A stretch of DNA of 7,981 bases from Betaproteobacteria bacterium (GCA_019237595.1 JAFAGU010000081.1:1-7981), one strand, 5' to 3'. Positions 1 to 6,532 are shown, counted from the first letter of the stretch. A program made the numbers and translations. The notes: generated from the letters alone by a model not told the origin.

Positions 1-167
1 TCGTGCTGCACTTCGCCCTTCCATCGGTAGACCGAGCGGCAAGGCGCGAGGATGTTCACGCACGCGGCGAGACGGCTCGCGATTACCTCGTCGGCGAGGC
101 GCTCCGCGGCGGCGCGATCCGGAAGGTTCGTGAGGACCAATCGAGTAGAATCGTCGGCCTTTTTCAC
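1..167 (-). CDS. cutA: CutA-type divalent-cation tolerance protein, 5' part only
   Basis: The minus strand read from 167 towards 1 gives an open frame of 55 complete codons that runs off the left edge. It contains the stretch VLTNLPDRAAAERLADEV, then LAACVNIL, then SVYRWKGEV. This order is typical of the N-terminal half of CutA1, a small trimeric ferredoxin-like protein of about 105-115 residues linked to copper and divalent-cation tolerance. The start chosen is GTG at 167; an in-frame TAA lies four codons upstream, so no longer form is possible. A TTG ten codons inside is a less likely alternative. No clear Shine-Dalgarno sequence precedes the GTG. A TAAAAT box on the minus strand at 174-179 is close enough to the start that the mRNA could be leaderless, but no -35 box matches. 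Family assignment is by recognition of these motifs; the C-terminal half is outside the window. Confidence 0.88.
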   Translation of the reverse strand, partial: MKKADDSTRLVLTNLPDRAAAERLADEVIASRLAACVNILAPCRSVYRWKGEVQH

Positions 168-184
168 GGGCGTATTTTACCGGC

Positions 185-1252
185 ATGCATCGCGTCACCC
201 TCCAGCCGAGCGGTCTGCAATTCGAGGTCGAGGACGGCGAGACGGTGCTCGCGGCGGCGCTTCGCCAAGGGTACGTGCTGCCTTACGGCTGTCGCAACGG
301 CGCCTGCGGCAGCTGCAAGGGAACCGTGCTCTCCGGCGAGCTCGACTACGGCGTGTACCAGAAGAAGGCGCTCCCCGACGAGGAACGCGCGCGCGGCAAG
401 GCGCTCTTCTGCCAGGCCAAGCCGCTCGGCGACCTCACGATCGAAGCGCGCACCGTGGGTGCGGCGAAGGACATCGAGGTCAAGAAGCTGCCCTGCCGCG
501 TGCAGAAGATGGAGCGCCTGGCCGACGACGTGATGGTCCTCTCGCTCAAGCTGCCGGCGAACGAGCGGCTGCAGTTCCTCGCGGGGCAGTACCTCGAGTT
601 TCTCCTGAAGGACGGCTCGAGGCGAAGCTTCTCGATGGCGAACGCGCCGCACGACGACGAGCTTCTGCAGCTGCACGTGCGCCATGTCGCCGGCGGGCAG
701 TTCACCGACCACGTCTTCGGCAAGATGAAGGAGCGCGACATCCTTCGCATGGAGGGGCCGCTCGGAACGTTCTTCCTGCGCGAGGACAGCGAAAAGCCGA
801 TCGTGCTCGTCGCCTCGGGCACGGGCTTCGCGCCGATCAAGGCCATCATCGAGCACGCATTCCACAAAGGCATCGCGCGGCCGATGACGCTCTACTGGGG
901 CGGCCGACGGCCCAAAGACCTCTACATGGATGCGCTCGCCAATGGCTGGGCGGCCAGGCACGCGCCGCAGTTCAAGTACGTCCCGGTGATCTCCGAAGCG
1001 CTTCCGGAGGACGCGTGGCGCGGCCGCACGGGGTTCGTGCACCGCGCCGTCATGGAAGACTTCCCCGAACTCTCCGGATATCAGGTCTACGCCTGCGGCG
1101 TGCCGATCATGGTCGACAGCGCGAGGCGCGATTTCGTGCAGGTGTGCAAGCTGCCGGAGACCGAGTTCTACGCCGACAGCTTCACGACCCAGGCGGACCT
1201 CGCGGCGCCGGCTCAGCCGGCGGTCGTCGCCCCGGCCTCCTCGCCGAGGTAG
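185..1252 (+). CDS. [2Fe-2S] ferredoxin/FAD/NAD(P)H reductase, CDP-6-deoxy-delta-3,4-glucoseen reductase-like
   Basis: A 355-residue soluble electron-transfer flavoprotein in three parts. Residues 1-90 are a plant-type ferredoxin domain with cluster ligands Cys36, Cys41, Cys44 (in YGCRNGACGSC) and Cys76. Residues about 95-200 are an FAD-binding barrel with the flavin motif RSFSMAN at 147-153. Residues about 205-330 are a nucleotide-binding domain with GTGFAP at 212-217 and YACGVP at 302-307. This order matches AscD-type CDP-glucoseen reductases and the reductase subunits of aromatic oxygenases. No deoxysugar or oxygenase genes are nearby, so the usual AscD-style name is probably only a similarity label; the protein passes electrons from NAD(P)H through FAD to an unknown acceptor. 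The ATG at 185 starts directly at the ferredoxin fold. The last ~20 residues are Ala/Pro-rich, lie beyond the conserved fold, and are encoded where the gene overlaps livF. Divergent from cutA, with 17 bases between the starts. Confidence 0.9.
   Translation: MHRVTLQPSGLQFEVEDGETVLAAALRQGYVLPYGCRNGACGSCKGTVLSGELDYGVYQKKALPDEERARGKALFCQAKPLGDLTIEARTVGAAKDIEVKKLPCRVQKMERLADDVMVLSLKLPANERLQFLAGQYLEFLLKDGSRRSFSMANAPHDDELLQLHVRHVAGGQFTDHVFGKMKERDILRMEGPLGTFFLREDSEKPIVLVASGTGFAPIKAIIEHAFHKGIARPMTLYWGGRRPKDLYMDALANGWAARHAPQFKYVPVISEALPEDAWRGRTGFVHRAVMEDFPELSGYQVYACGVPIMVDSARRDFVQVCKLPETEFYADSFTTQADLAAPAQPAVVAPASSPR
1206..1222. other. GC hairpin centred on the livF stop codon
   Basis: The sequence holds a perfect 7-bp inverted repeat, CGCCGGC then TCA then GCCGGCG. 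The three-base loop is exactly the reverse complement of the livF TGA stop. The hairpin lies inside the coding end of the plus-strand reductase. Neither side has a run of T, so it is not a standard intrinsic terminator; it could slow polymerase from either direction or be chance in GC-rich DNA. Confidence 0.3.
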
Positions 1253-1929
1253 GCCGCGCGCACCCGCGGATCGGCGAGAAGCGCCTCGGCCGCGCCCGAG
1301 AGCGCGATCGTGCCGGACTCCATCACATAGCCGCGGCTCGCGACCTTGAGCGCGAGCCGCGCGTTCTGCTCGATGAGGAAGATCGTCACTCCGCGGCGCG
1401 CCACCTCGGCCACCATCTCGAAGATCTTCTCCACCATCATCGGTGCGAGGCCCATCGAAGGCTCGTCCAGGATCAGGAGCCGCGGCTCCGCCATGAGCGC
1501 CCGCGCGAGAGCGAGCATCTGCTGCTCGCCTCCGGAGAGGGTTCCGGCAACTTGCCGGCGCCGTTCGTGCAGGCGAGGAAAGGAGTCGTACTGGGCTTCG
1601 AGGTTCCCGCGCCCGCGCGGATAGGCACCCATGAGCAGGTTCTCCTCGACGGTGAGCTGCGGAAAGATGCCGCGCCCCTCCGGGACCATGACGAGCCCCC
1701 TTTTCGGCAGCTCGTGGATGGGAAGCGTGGAGATGTCCTCGCCGGCGTAGGAAAGCGCCTGCTGCGAGGAAGGCACGAGCCGGCACAGCGCCTTCACCGT
1801 GGACGTCTTGCCCGCGCCGTTCGCGCCGATGAGGCAGACGAGCTCTCCGTCCTCCACTTCCAGGTCGATGCCCTTCACGGCGCGGATGCCGCCGTAGCGA
1901 ACTTCCAGGCCGCGCGCCTCAAGCAGCAT
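1213..1929 (-). CDS. livF: ABC importer ATPase LivF, branched-chain amino acid type
   Basis: One of the two cytoplasmic ATPase subunits of the importer; 238 residues, the usual LivF length. Visible motifs are the P-loop GANGAGKT at 35-42, VPEGRGIFP at 82-90 (Glu84 where most ABC ATPases have the Q-loop Gln), the ABC signature LSGGEQQ at 131-137, Walker B LLILDEPSMGL at 151-161, and LIEQNA at 185-190, with Gln188 at the switch-histidine position. The Glu and Gln substitutions are normal for LivF and help separate it from LivG. The ATG at 1929 lies inside the livG end (11-base overlap), with GAAGG just upstream as a possible ribosome site, so translation is probably coupled. Last gene of the transporter unit. 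Its 3' end overlaps the convergent reductase by 40 bases, and no separate terminator follows. Confidence 0.96.
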   Translation of the reverse strand: MLLEARGLEVRYGGIRAVKGIDLEVEDGELVCLIGANGAGKTSTVKALCRLVPSSQQALSYAGEDISTLPIHELPKRGLVMVPEGRGIFPQLTVEENLLMGAYPRGRGNLEAQYDSFPRLHERRRQVAGTLSGGEQQMLALARALMAEPRLLILDEPSMGLAPMMVEKIFEMVAEVARRGVTIFLIEQNARLALKVASRGYVMESGTIALSGAAEALLADPRVRAAYLGEEAGATTAG

Positions 1930-2689
1930 GGGCCTTCCCGAGGTAGGCCTCGATCACCTTCGGATTGCGCTGCACCTCGCGTGGCGTGCCTTCGGCGATC
2001 GCATGGCCGTAGTCGAGAACGAGCACGCGGTCGCAGACGTTCATCACGAGGCGCACGTCGTGCTCGATGAGCAGTACCGTGATGCCTTTCGAGCGAATCG
2101 ACTCGATGAGGCGGCGCAGACCGGCCGACTCGGTCGCATTCATGCCGGCCGCGGGCTCGTCCAGCGCAAGAAGCCGCGGATCCGTGGCGAGCGCGCGCGC
2201 GATCTCGAGGCGCCGCTGGTCGCCGTAGGGCAGCGTGCCGGCGCGATCATTCGCCCGCTCCCGTAGGCCGACGAAGTCGAGCAGCTCTAGCGCGCGCGCT
2301 TCTATGGACGCCTCCTCACGCACGGTCGCGCTCGTGCGCAGGATCGCGCCCCACACGCCGGCATGCGAGCGAACGTGCCGGCCGATCATCACGTTCTCGA
2401 GCGCCGAGAGGTTGGAAAAGAGGCGGATGTTCTGGAACGTCCGCGCAATTCCTGCGGCTGCGAGCTCATGCGGTGCCAGGCCGCGAAGGTCGCGCCCCTC
2501 GAGCACGAAACGGCCCGCGTCGGTCGCATAGAGTCCGGTCAGCACGTTGAAGAGCGTAGTCTTGCCGGCGCCGTTGGGGCCGATGAGGCCGTAGATCGAT
2601 CCCCGCTCGATCGTGAAGGAGATGTCCTCGAGCGCCTGGACGCCGCCGAAGCGCTTGCCGACGCCTTCAGAGGCGAGAAGCGCGCTCAT
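1919..2689 (-). CDS. livG: ABC importer ATPase LivG, branched-chain amino acid type
   Basis: The second ATPase subunit, 256 residues, the normal LivG length. Motifs in order are the P-loop GPNGAGKT at 37-44, Q-loop Gln86 in ARTFQNIRLF, the signature region LPYGDQRRLEIARAL at 153-167 (LivG proteins carry a YGxQR form rather than LSGGQ), Walker B LLALDEPAAGM at 173-183 and the switch His210 in LIEHD. The roughly 30-residue helical insert before the signature (about residues 108-135) is typical of LivG. The open frame extends upstream to 3127, but that part is an artefact antisense to nothing and co-linear with livM. The ATG at 2689 is chosen because homology begins there and it overlaps the livM stop as ATGA. 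There is no clear Shine-Dalgarno sequence, which fits translational coupling to livM. Confidence 0.95.
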   Translation of the reverse strand: MSALLASEGVGKRFGGVQALEDISFTIERGSIYGLIGPNGAGKTTLFNVLTGLYATDAGRFVLEGRDLRGLAPHELAAAGIARTFQNIRLFSNLSALENVMIGRHVRSHAGVWGAILRTSATVREEASIEARALELLDFVGLRERANDRAGTLPYGDQRRLEIARALATDPRLLALDEPAAGMNATESAGLRRLIESIRSKGITVLLIEHDVRLVMNVCDRVLVLDYGHAIAEGTPREVQRNPKVIEAYLGKAHAA

Positions 2690-3741
2690 GCGCTGCGCGC
2701 CGCGAGCTCGCGCTTGCGCACGGCCGAGGGCAGGAGGCCGGCGGGGCGGAAGAGCATGACGAGGATGAGCGCAAAGCCGAAGATGAGCATGCGGATCACC
2801 TCCGGGTCGATGAGCTGGCGTCCGAACACCATCCGCTGGGCCGGCTCGACCGTCCAGCGCAGCACTTCGGGCACGAAGGAAAGGAGAAGCGCGCCGACGA
2901 TGACGCCCCAGATGTTCCCCATGCCGCCGAGGACGACCATCGACACCACCATGATCGACTCGACGAGGACGAAGCTCTCGGGCGATATGAACCCCTGGAT
3001 GGCCGAGAACATGCCGCCGGCGATGCCGCCGAAGCTCGCGCCCATCGCGAAGGCGAGGAGCTTCAGACGCGCGGTGTTGATTCCGCTCGCGCGCGCCGCG
3101 AGCTCGTCTTCGCGGATCGCTTCCCATGCGCGGCCGATGCGCGAATTCTGCAGCCGGATGTTCACGAAGACGACCGCGAGCGCGACCAATAGCAGCAGGT
3201 AGTAATACTTCATCGGCCCGCTCACCTGCATCCCCGCGACGGTATCCGTCGTGGAGAAACGGATCGGGCCGAGGGAGAACGGATCGATCCGCGAGATTCC
3301 CTGCGGGCCGTTCGTGACGTTGACCGGGCGCGAGAGGTTGTTCAACACGATGCGGATGATCTCGCCGAAGCCAAGCGTCACGATCGCGAGGTAGTCGCCT
3401 CGAAGCTTCAAGGTCGGCGTCCCGAGCAGGATGCCGAAGAGCGCGGCGAGCGCCGCGCCGACGGGGAGGATGGCCCAGAACGGCAGGTGAATGTTGAAAT
3501 GCGGGCTCGCGAGCAGCGCGTATACGTACGCACCCACGGCGTAGAACGCGATGTACCCGAGGTCGAGCAGGCCCGCGAAGCCGACGACGATGTTGAGGCC
3601 AAGCGCGAGGAGTATGTAGAGCATGGCGAAGTTGGCGATGCGCACCCAGGCCGTGCCGACATAGGAGAGCGCGAAGGGCAAGGCGAGGAGCGCCAGGGCG
3701 AGGAGCGCGAAACCGGCCCAGACCCTCGCCGGTACCTTCAC
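2686..3741 (-). CDS. livM: ABC importer inner-membrane permease LivM
   Basis: A 351-residue integral membrane subunit that pairs with LivH to form the translocation pore. Hydrophobic helices begin at about residues 8-28 and 35-58. The family stretch LYILLALGLNIVVGFAGLLDLGYIAFYAVGAY spans about 41-72 (part quoted: LLALGLNIVVGFAGLLDLGY). Further helices lie at about 88-106, 179-196, 226-250, 262-290 and 316-332. The cytoplasmic coupling loop GRAWEAIREDELAARASGIN (203-222) is the EAA-like contact with the ATPases, and RPAGLLP closes the conserved part. The start is GTG at 3741, since the fold begins there and the codon overlaps the livH stop as GTGA. A good ribosome site, AGGAGA, sits at 3748-3753, seven bases upstream and inside livH. 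The open frame runs further upstream to 4263, but that segment reads as an out-of-frame, Arg-rich shadow of livH and is left out. Confidence 0.95.
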   Translation of the reverse strand: MKVPARVWAGFALLALALLALPFALSYVGTAWVRIANFAMLYILLALGLNIVVGFAGLLDLGYIAFYAVGAYVYALLASPHFNIHLPFWAILPVGAALAALFGILLGTPTLKLRGDYLAIVTLGFGEIIRIVLNNLSRPVNVTNGPQGISRIDPFSLGPIRFSTTDTVAGMQVSGPMKYYYLLLLVALAVVFVNIRLQNSRIGRAWEAIREDELAARASGINTARLKLLAFAMGASFGGIAGGMFSAIQGFISPESFVLVESIMVVSMVVLGGMGNIWGVIVGALLLSFVPEVLRWTVEPAQRMVFGRQLIDPEVIRMLIFGFALILVMLFRPAGLLPSAVRKRELAARSA

Positions 3742-4724
3742 GCCCGGTCTCCTACGCGCTCGCCGAGAAGCCCCGAGGGTCGGAAGACGAGCACGAGGAT
3801 GAGCACGATGAACGCAAACACATCCTGGTACTCCGAGCCGGCCAGGATGAACTGGCCGCCGTTCGCGCAGCGCTCGCCGAGCGCCTCGCCGATCCAGGGA
3901 TAGGCGCAGAGGTCGGTGAAATCGCCGATGTAGCCCGCCCCGAGCGCCTCCACGAGGCCGAGGAGCAGGCCGCCGAGCATCGCGCCCGGGACATTGCCGA
4001 TTCCGCCGAGCACCGCGGCCGAGAAAGCCTTGAGGCCGAGGAGCGAGCCCATCGTGTACTGCGCCACGCCATAGTAGGTGCTGTAGAGCACGCCGGCGAC
4101 GGCGGCGAGCGCGGCGCCGATCACGAACGTCGCGGCGATGACGCGATTCACGTCGATCCCCATGAGGGCTGCCACCTGCTGGTTCTGCGCGGTCGCGCGC
4201 ATGGCGATTCCGAGCCTCGTGCGATACACGAGCATGGCGAGCCCGGCCATCATCGCGACGCAAACGGCGATGATGCCGAGCTGCACGTTCGTGATCGTCG
4301 CGCCGAAGAGCGCGTAGTTCTTCGTGGCGACGATCTGGGGATACGCAAGGACGTTGCGCGTCCAGACGAGGAGCGCAAGGTGCTGCAGGACGATCGAGAC
4401 GCCGATCGCCGTGATGAGCGGCGCGAGGCGCGGGGCTCGCCGCAACGGGCGATACGCGAGCCGCTCCATTGCATAGCCGACCGCGATGCAGGCCGGAATG
4501 GCGCAGAGCGTCGCGATAAAAAGGACGGCGATCGGCGGCAGCCCGCTTCCGGCAAGTGCGCCGATGACGCTGAACGCCACCATGGCGCCGATCATCACCA
4601 CCTCGCCGTGGGCGAAGTTGATGAGCTGGATGATGCCGTAGACCATCGTATATCCGAGCGCGACGATGGCGTACACGCTTCCCGCAGTCAGGCCGTTCAC
4701 CAGCTGCTGCAGGAAGGTGTCCAT
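3738..4724 (-). CDS. livH: ABC importer inner-membrane permease LivH
   Basis: The first permease subunit, 328 residues. The N-terminus QQLVNGLTAGSVYAIVALGY and the following MVYGIIQLINFAHGEVVMIG (28-47) are classic LivH. The cytoplasmic coupling loop RATAQNQQVAALMGIDVNRV is at 176-195, and VLGGIGNVPGAMLGGLLLG lies at about 238-256. The end, FRPSGLLGERV, is the family C-terminus. LivH is usually about 290-310 residues; the extra length here lies in a loop at about 268-297 that contains Cys273 and Cys286 (see findings). The ATG at 4724 starts directly at the homologous N-terminus; only a weak AGG lies upstream, so initiation may be modest. It follows the binding-protein gene after 75 bases holding an intrinsic terminator-like hairpin, so livHMGF is probably transcribed partly by read-through. 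Confidence 0.95.
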   Translation of the reverse strand: MDTFLQQLVNGLTAGSVYAIVALGYTMVYGIIQLINFAHGEVVMIGAMVAFSVIGALAGSGLPPIAVLFIATLCAIPACIAVGYAMERLAYRPLRRAPRLAPLITAIGVSIVLQHLALLVWTRNVLAYPQIVATKNYALFGATITNVQLGIIAVCVAMMAGLAMLVYRTRLGIAMRATAQNQQVAALMGIDVNRVIAATFVIGAALAAVAGVLYSTYYGVAQYTMGSLLGLKAFSAAVLGGIGNVPGAMLGGLLLGLVEALGAGYIGDFTDLCAYPWIGEALGERCANGGQFILAGSEYQDVFAFIVLILVLVFRPSGLLGERVGDRA

Positions 4725-4740
4725 GCGGCGTGAAAGCCTA

Positions 4741-4773
4741 GCAGAAACGAAAACGGCACCTCGCGGTGCCGTT
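4741..4773 (-). terminator. Intrinsic terminator/attenuator between binding-protein gene and livH
   Basis: On the minus strand, transcription leaving the binding-protein gene meets a perfect 9-bp stem, AACGGCACC / GGTGCCGTT (bases 4773-4765 and 4760-4752), closed by a GCGA tetraloop of the stable GNRA class. It is followed by a T-rich run, TTCGTTTCTG. This is a textbook rho-independent terminator shape. It lies 27 bases past the binding-protein stop and 28 bases before the livH start. Its position suggests partial termination, so that binding protein outnumbers pore and ATPase; partial read-through is an inference, and complete termination followed by a separate livH promoter is possible. Confidence 0.85.
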
Positions 4774-4799
4774 CCCGGGACAGCCCTGGCTCGGGCGGA

Positions 4800-6113
4800 C
4801 TACTTCTTCGGTTCCTCTTTCTTCGGCTCGTCCTTCTTCGCCTCGGGAGCCGGCGCGGCAGGCGCCGCGGTCGCCGGCGCTGCCGGCGCGGCCGCCTTGA
4901 CGAAGTCGTCGTAGGCGGTCGTCTTGCCGCTCTTCACGATCGCGAGCGGCGTGATCTTGCCGTCCTTCATCGTGAAGATGGTCATCTCCGCGTCCTTGCG
5001 ATCGCCCTTGTCGTCGAACTCGATCTTGCCCGTTGCGCCCTGGTAGCTGATCTTCTGGAGCTCCGGCAGGTATTTGGCCGGATCGGCGGAGTTCGCCTTC
5101 TTCATCGCCGCGATGAGGAGGTTCGCCCCGTCGTAGGTGAACGGCGAATAGAGGATCGGGTCGGTGTTGAACTTCTTCTTGTACGCGTCGAGGAACTTCT
5201 TGTCCGCCGCCTGCGGGGGGATGCCCGCCTGCGAGCAAAGCAGCCCCTCGGCCGCCGGCCCGGCGAGCTTGCTCATCTCGTCGGTGCAGGCGCCGTCGCC
5301 GAAGGCGAAAACCGCCTTGAGGCCGAGCTCGCGCCCCTGCTTGAGGAGCGGTCCGCCGGTCTGGTCCATGCCGCCGTAGAAGACCGCGTCGGGCTTGCGG
5401 CCGCGGAGCTTCGTGAGGATCGCTTTCCAGTCGGTGGTGCTGTCGGTGCCCTTTTCGCGCGGAAGCACCTTGACGTTTGCGGCCTTGAGCGTCTTCTCGA
5501 CTTCGTTGGCGATACCGGCTCCGTACGCCGTTGCGTCGTCGACGATCGCGACGACTTTGGGTTTCGTGTTGGCCGCGAGGTAGCTCGCGATCGCGGGGCC
5601 TTGCTGGTCGTCGCGCCCCACGGTGCGGAAGGTGACCTTGAAGCCGCGCTCCGTGACCTCGGGGTTCGTCGCCGAGCCCGTGATCATCGGGATGCCGGCC
5701 TGGTTGTAGATCACCGAGGCCGGGATCGTCACGCCGGAGTTCAGGTGGCCGACGATGCCGTTCACTTTGGCGTCGACGAGCTTCTGCGCGACCGTCGTGC
5801 CGACCTTCGGGTCGCCCTGGTCGTCTTCCGACACGAGCACGAACTTCGCGTCCTTGCCGTCGATCTTGATGCCGGAAGCGTTCGCCTCGTCGAGCGCGAG
5901 GCGCACGCCGTTCTCGTTGTCCTTGCCGAGATGCGGCGTCTTGACCGTCAGGGGTGCCACGCTCGCGATCTTGATCTCGATCGTCGGAGCGGGCGCGGGC
6001 GCAGCCGGTGCCTCGGCTTTTGCCTGGGCCTTCGGCGCGGGTTTCTCTTCGCCGCAGCCGGCAAGCGCAAGCGCCGCCGCTGCAAGCGTCCATGCAGCCT
6101 TGTGATTGTTCAC
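4800..6113 (-). CDS. Lipoprotein substrate-binding protein of a Liv/HAAT-type ABC importer
   Basis: A 437-residue periplasmic binding protein, type I fold, of the branched-chain amino acid (LivJ/LivK) family. Residues 1-20 are a lipoprotein signal with lipobox LAGC, so Cys20 is the predicted acylated residue; the next residue is Gly, which does not give inner-membrane retention. Residues 22-44 are an Ala/Pro/Lys linker. The binding domain runs about 45-405, with HLGKDNENGVRLALDEANA (61-79), VGHLNSGVTIPAS (121-133), TGSATNPEVTERG (145-157) and YGGMDQTGG (247-255) in the order seen in LivJ/K. Residues 407-437 are another Ala/Pro then Lys/Glu tail. The start is GTG at 6113, with GGAGG four bases upstream; an in-frame TTG at 6134 would add seven residues, lies over the ribosome site, and is rejected. 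Probable ligands are branched-chain or related amino acids, not provable from sequence. First gene of the transporter unit. Confidence 0.93.
   Translation of the reverse strand: MNNHKAAWTLAAAALALAGCGEEKPAPKAQAKAEAPAAPAPAPTIEIKIASVAPLTVKTPHLGKDNENGVRLALDEANASGIKIDGKDAKFVLVSEDDQGDPKVGTTVAQKLVDAKVNGIVGHLNSGVTIPASVIYNQAGIPMITGSATNPEVTERGFKVTFRTVGRDDQQGPAIASYLAANTKPKVVAIVDDATAYGAGIANEVEKTLKAANVKVLPREKGTDSTTDWKAILTKLRGRKPDAVFYGGMDQTGGPLLKQGRELGLKAVFAFGDGACTDEMSKLAGPAAEGLLCSQAGIPPQAADKKFLDAYKKKFNTDPILYSPFTYDGANLLIAAMKKANSADPAKYLPELQKISYQGATGKIEFDDKGDRKDAEMTIFTMKDGKITPLAIVKSGKTTAYDDFVKAAAPAAPATAAPAAPAPEAKKDEPKKEEPKK
4803..4838 (-). repeat. Tandem 15-base repeat coding for the KKDEP/KKEEP tail
   Basis: The last 12 codons of the binding-protein gene read KKDEP, KKEEP, KK, that is two full copies and a partial copy of a 15-base unit. 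The copies differ at several bases, which suggests an older duplication. A tract like this may vary in length between strains by slippage. Confidence 0.6.
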
Positions 6114-6217
6114 GGGTCCTCCGCAGGGTAGCAAGCCGGGGCGCTATATTAACCTGCGCCCAACCCGCTCCGTCACCCCCTCGGGCGCGGATGCGCCTCC
6201 GGGTTAGCCTGCGCCGA
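6114..6217 (-). promoter_or_regulatory. Leader/promoter region of the binding-protein gene, after cytochrome c
   Basis: This 104-base gap separates the cytochrome stop from the binding-protein start, both on the minus strand. It holds the ribosome site GGAGG at about 6118-6122 and the only AT-rich patch nearby, TTAATATAG (minus strand, 6142-6150), a plausible -10 region; no good -35 box is seen at 16-18 bases. It also holds a 12-base direct repeat (6149-6160 and 6204-6215, one mismatch) and a GC-rich nested inverted repeat (outer arms 6162-6167 and 6200-6205, inner arms 6184-6188 and 6193-6197). The nested repeat has no T-run. The region may end cytochrome transcription and start transporter transcription; this is inferred. 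Confidence 0.4.
6149..6215. repeat. Direct repeat TTARCCTGCGCC flanking the gap
   Basis: TTAACCTGCGCC at 6149-6160 and TTAGCCTGCGCC at 6204-6215 differ at one base and start 55 bases apart, about five helical turns. The first copy touches the AT-rich candidate -10 region and the second ends two bases before the cytochrome stop codon. They could be a paired regulator site or chance. Confidence 0.35.
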
Positions 6218-6532
6218 TTACTTGAGCGACAGGATCCAGTGCACGAGCGACTTGACGTCCGCGTCCGGCACCGTGGCGTTCGGAGGCATGGGGACCTGGC
6301 CCCAGACGCCCACGCCGCCCTTCTTCACCTTCTCCACGAGCTTCGCCTCGGCGGTCTTGTCGCCGCGGTACTTGTTCGCAACGTCCTTGTACGCCGGACC
6401 TACAACTTTCTTGTCGACGGAGTGGCAGGCAAAGCAGTTGTACTTTTTCGCGAGCTCTTCCTGGGCTGAAGCAGGCAGGGCGGCGATGGCAGCCGCGGCG
6501 CCGAAGGCGAGGACGATTGCGGGGGTTTTCAT
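6218..6532 (-). CDS. Periplasmic class I cytochrome c (c551/c552 type)
   Basis: A 104-residue precursor. Residues 1-23 are a Sec signal peptide ending ASA, giving a mature protein of about 81 residues starting at Gln24. The heme site CFACH is at 33-37, with His37 as one axial ligand. VGPAYKDVANKY at 44-55 and the GQVPMPPN loop at 78-85, with Met82 as the likely second ligand, are the signature of cytochromes c551/c552. These carry electrons in the periplasm to terminal oxidases, nitrite reductase or peroxidase. The ATG at 6532 has AGGAGA at 6537-6542; an upstream in-frame codon at 6595 would put 21 basic residues before the signal and is rejected. It is the same strand as the transporter 104 bases downstream, but no functional link is visible. 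A possible -10, TAAAAT, lies at 6555-6560 on the minus strand. Confidence 0.93.
   Translation of the reverse strand: MKTPAIVLAFGAAAAIAALPASAQEELAKKYNCFACHSVDKKVVGPAYKDVANKYRGDKTAEAKLVEKVKKGGVGVWGQVPMPPNATVPDADVKSLVHWILSLK

Noticed and set aside
137..147. An 11-base match (TACTCGATTGG) between the start of cutA and the gap before the cytochrome gene
   Set aside because: Several 11-base matches are expected by chance between two strands of an 8 kb window; one copy is simply coding sequence.
1213..1929. LivF lacking the usual Q-loop Gln and switch His
   Set aside because: Glu84 and Gln188 at these places are normal for LivF-type ATPases, so this is not a defect.
52..2070. A 672-residue plus-strand open frame covering the reductase and the liv genes, and a 540-residue minus-strand frame at 164-1786
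   Set aside because: Both are Arg/Ala-rich, have no recognisable domain, and overlap well-identified genes in other frames. Long spurious frames are expected at this GC content.
2690..3127. Upstream extension of the livG frame to 3127 and of the livM frame to 4263
   Set aside because: The added residues are shadows of livM and livH. Homology and the ATGA/GTGA overlaps fix the starts at 2689 and 3741.
4738..6093. A 451-residue minus-strand frame over the binding-protein gene
   Set aside because: It is the shifted frame of the binding-protein gene; it is Arg/Gly-rich with no motif, and the lipoprotein frame has signal and family motifs.
185..6113. A linked redox-transport system joining the reductase, transporter and cytochrome
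   Set aside because: The reductase is convergent to the transporter, the cytochrome is a general electron carrier, and there is no shared motif or fusion. Adjacency alone does not support it.
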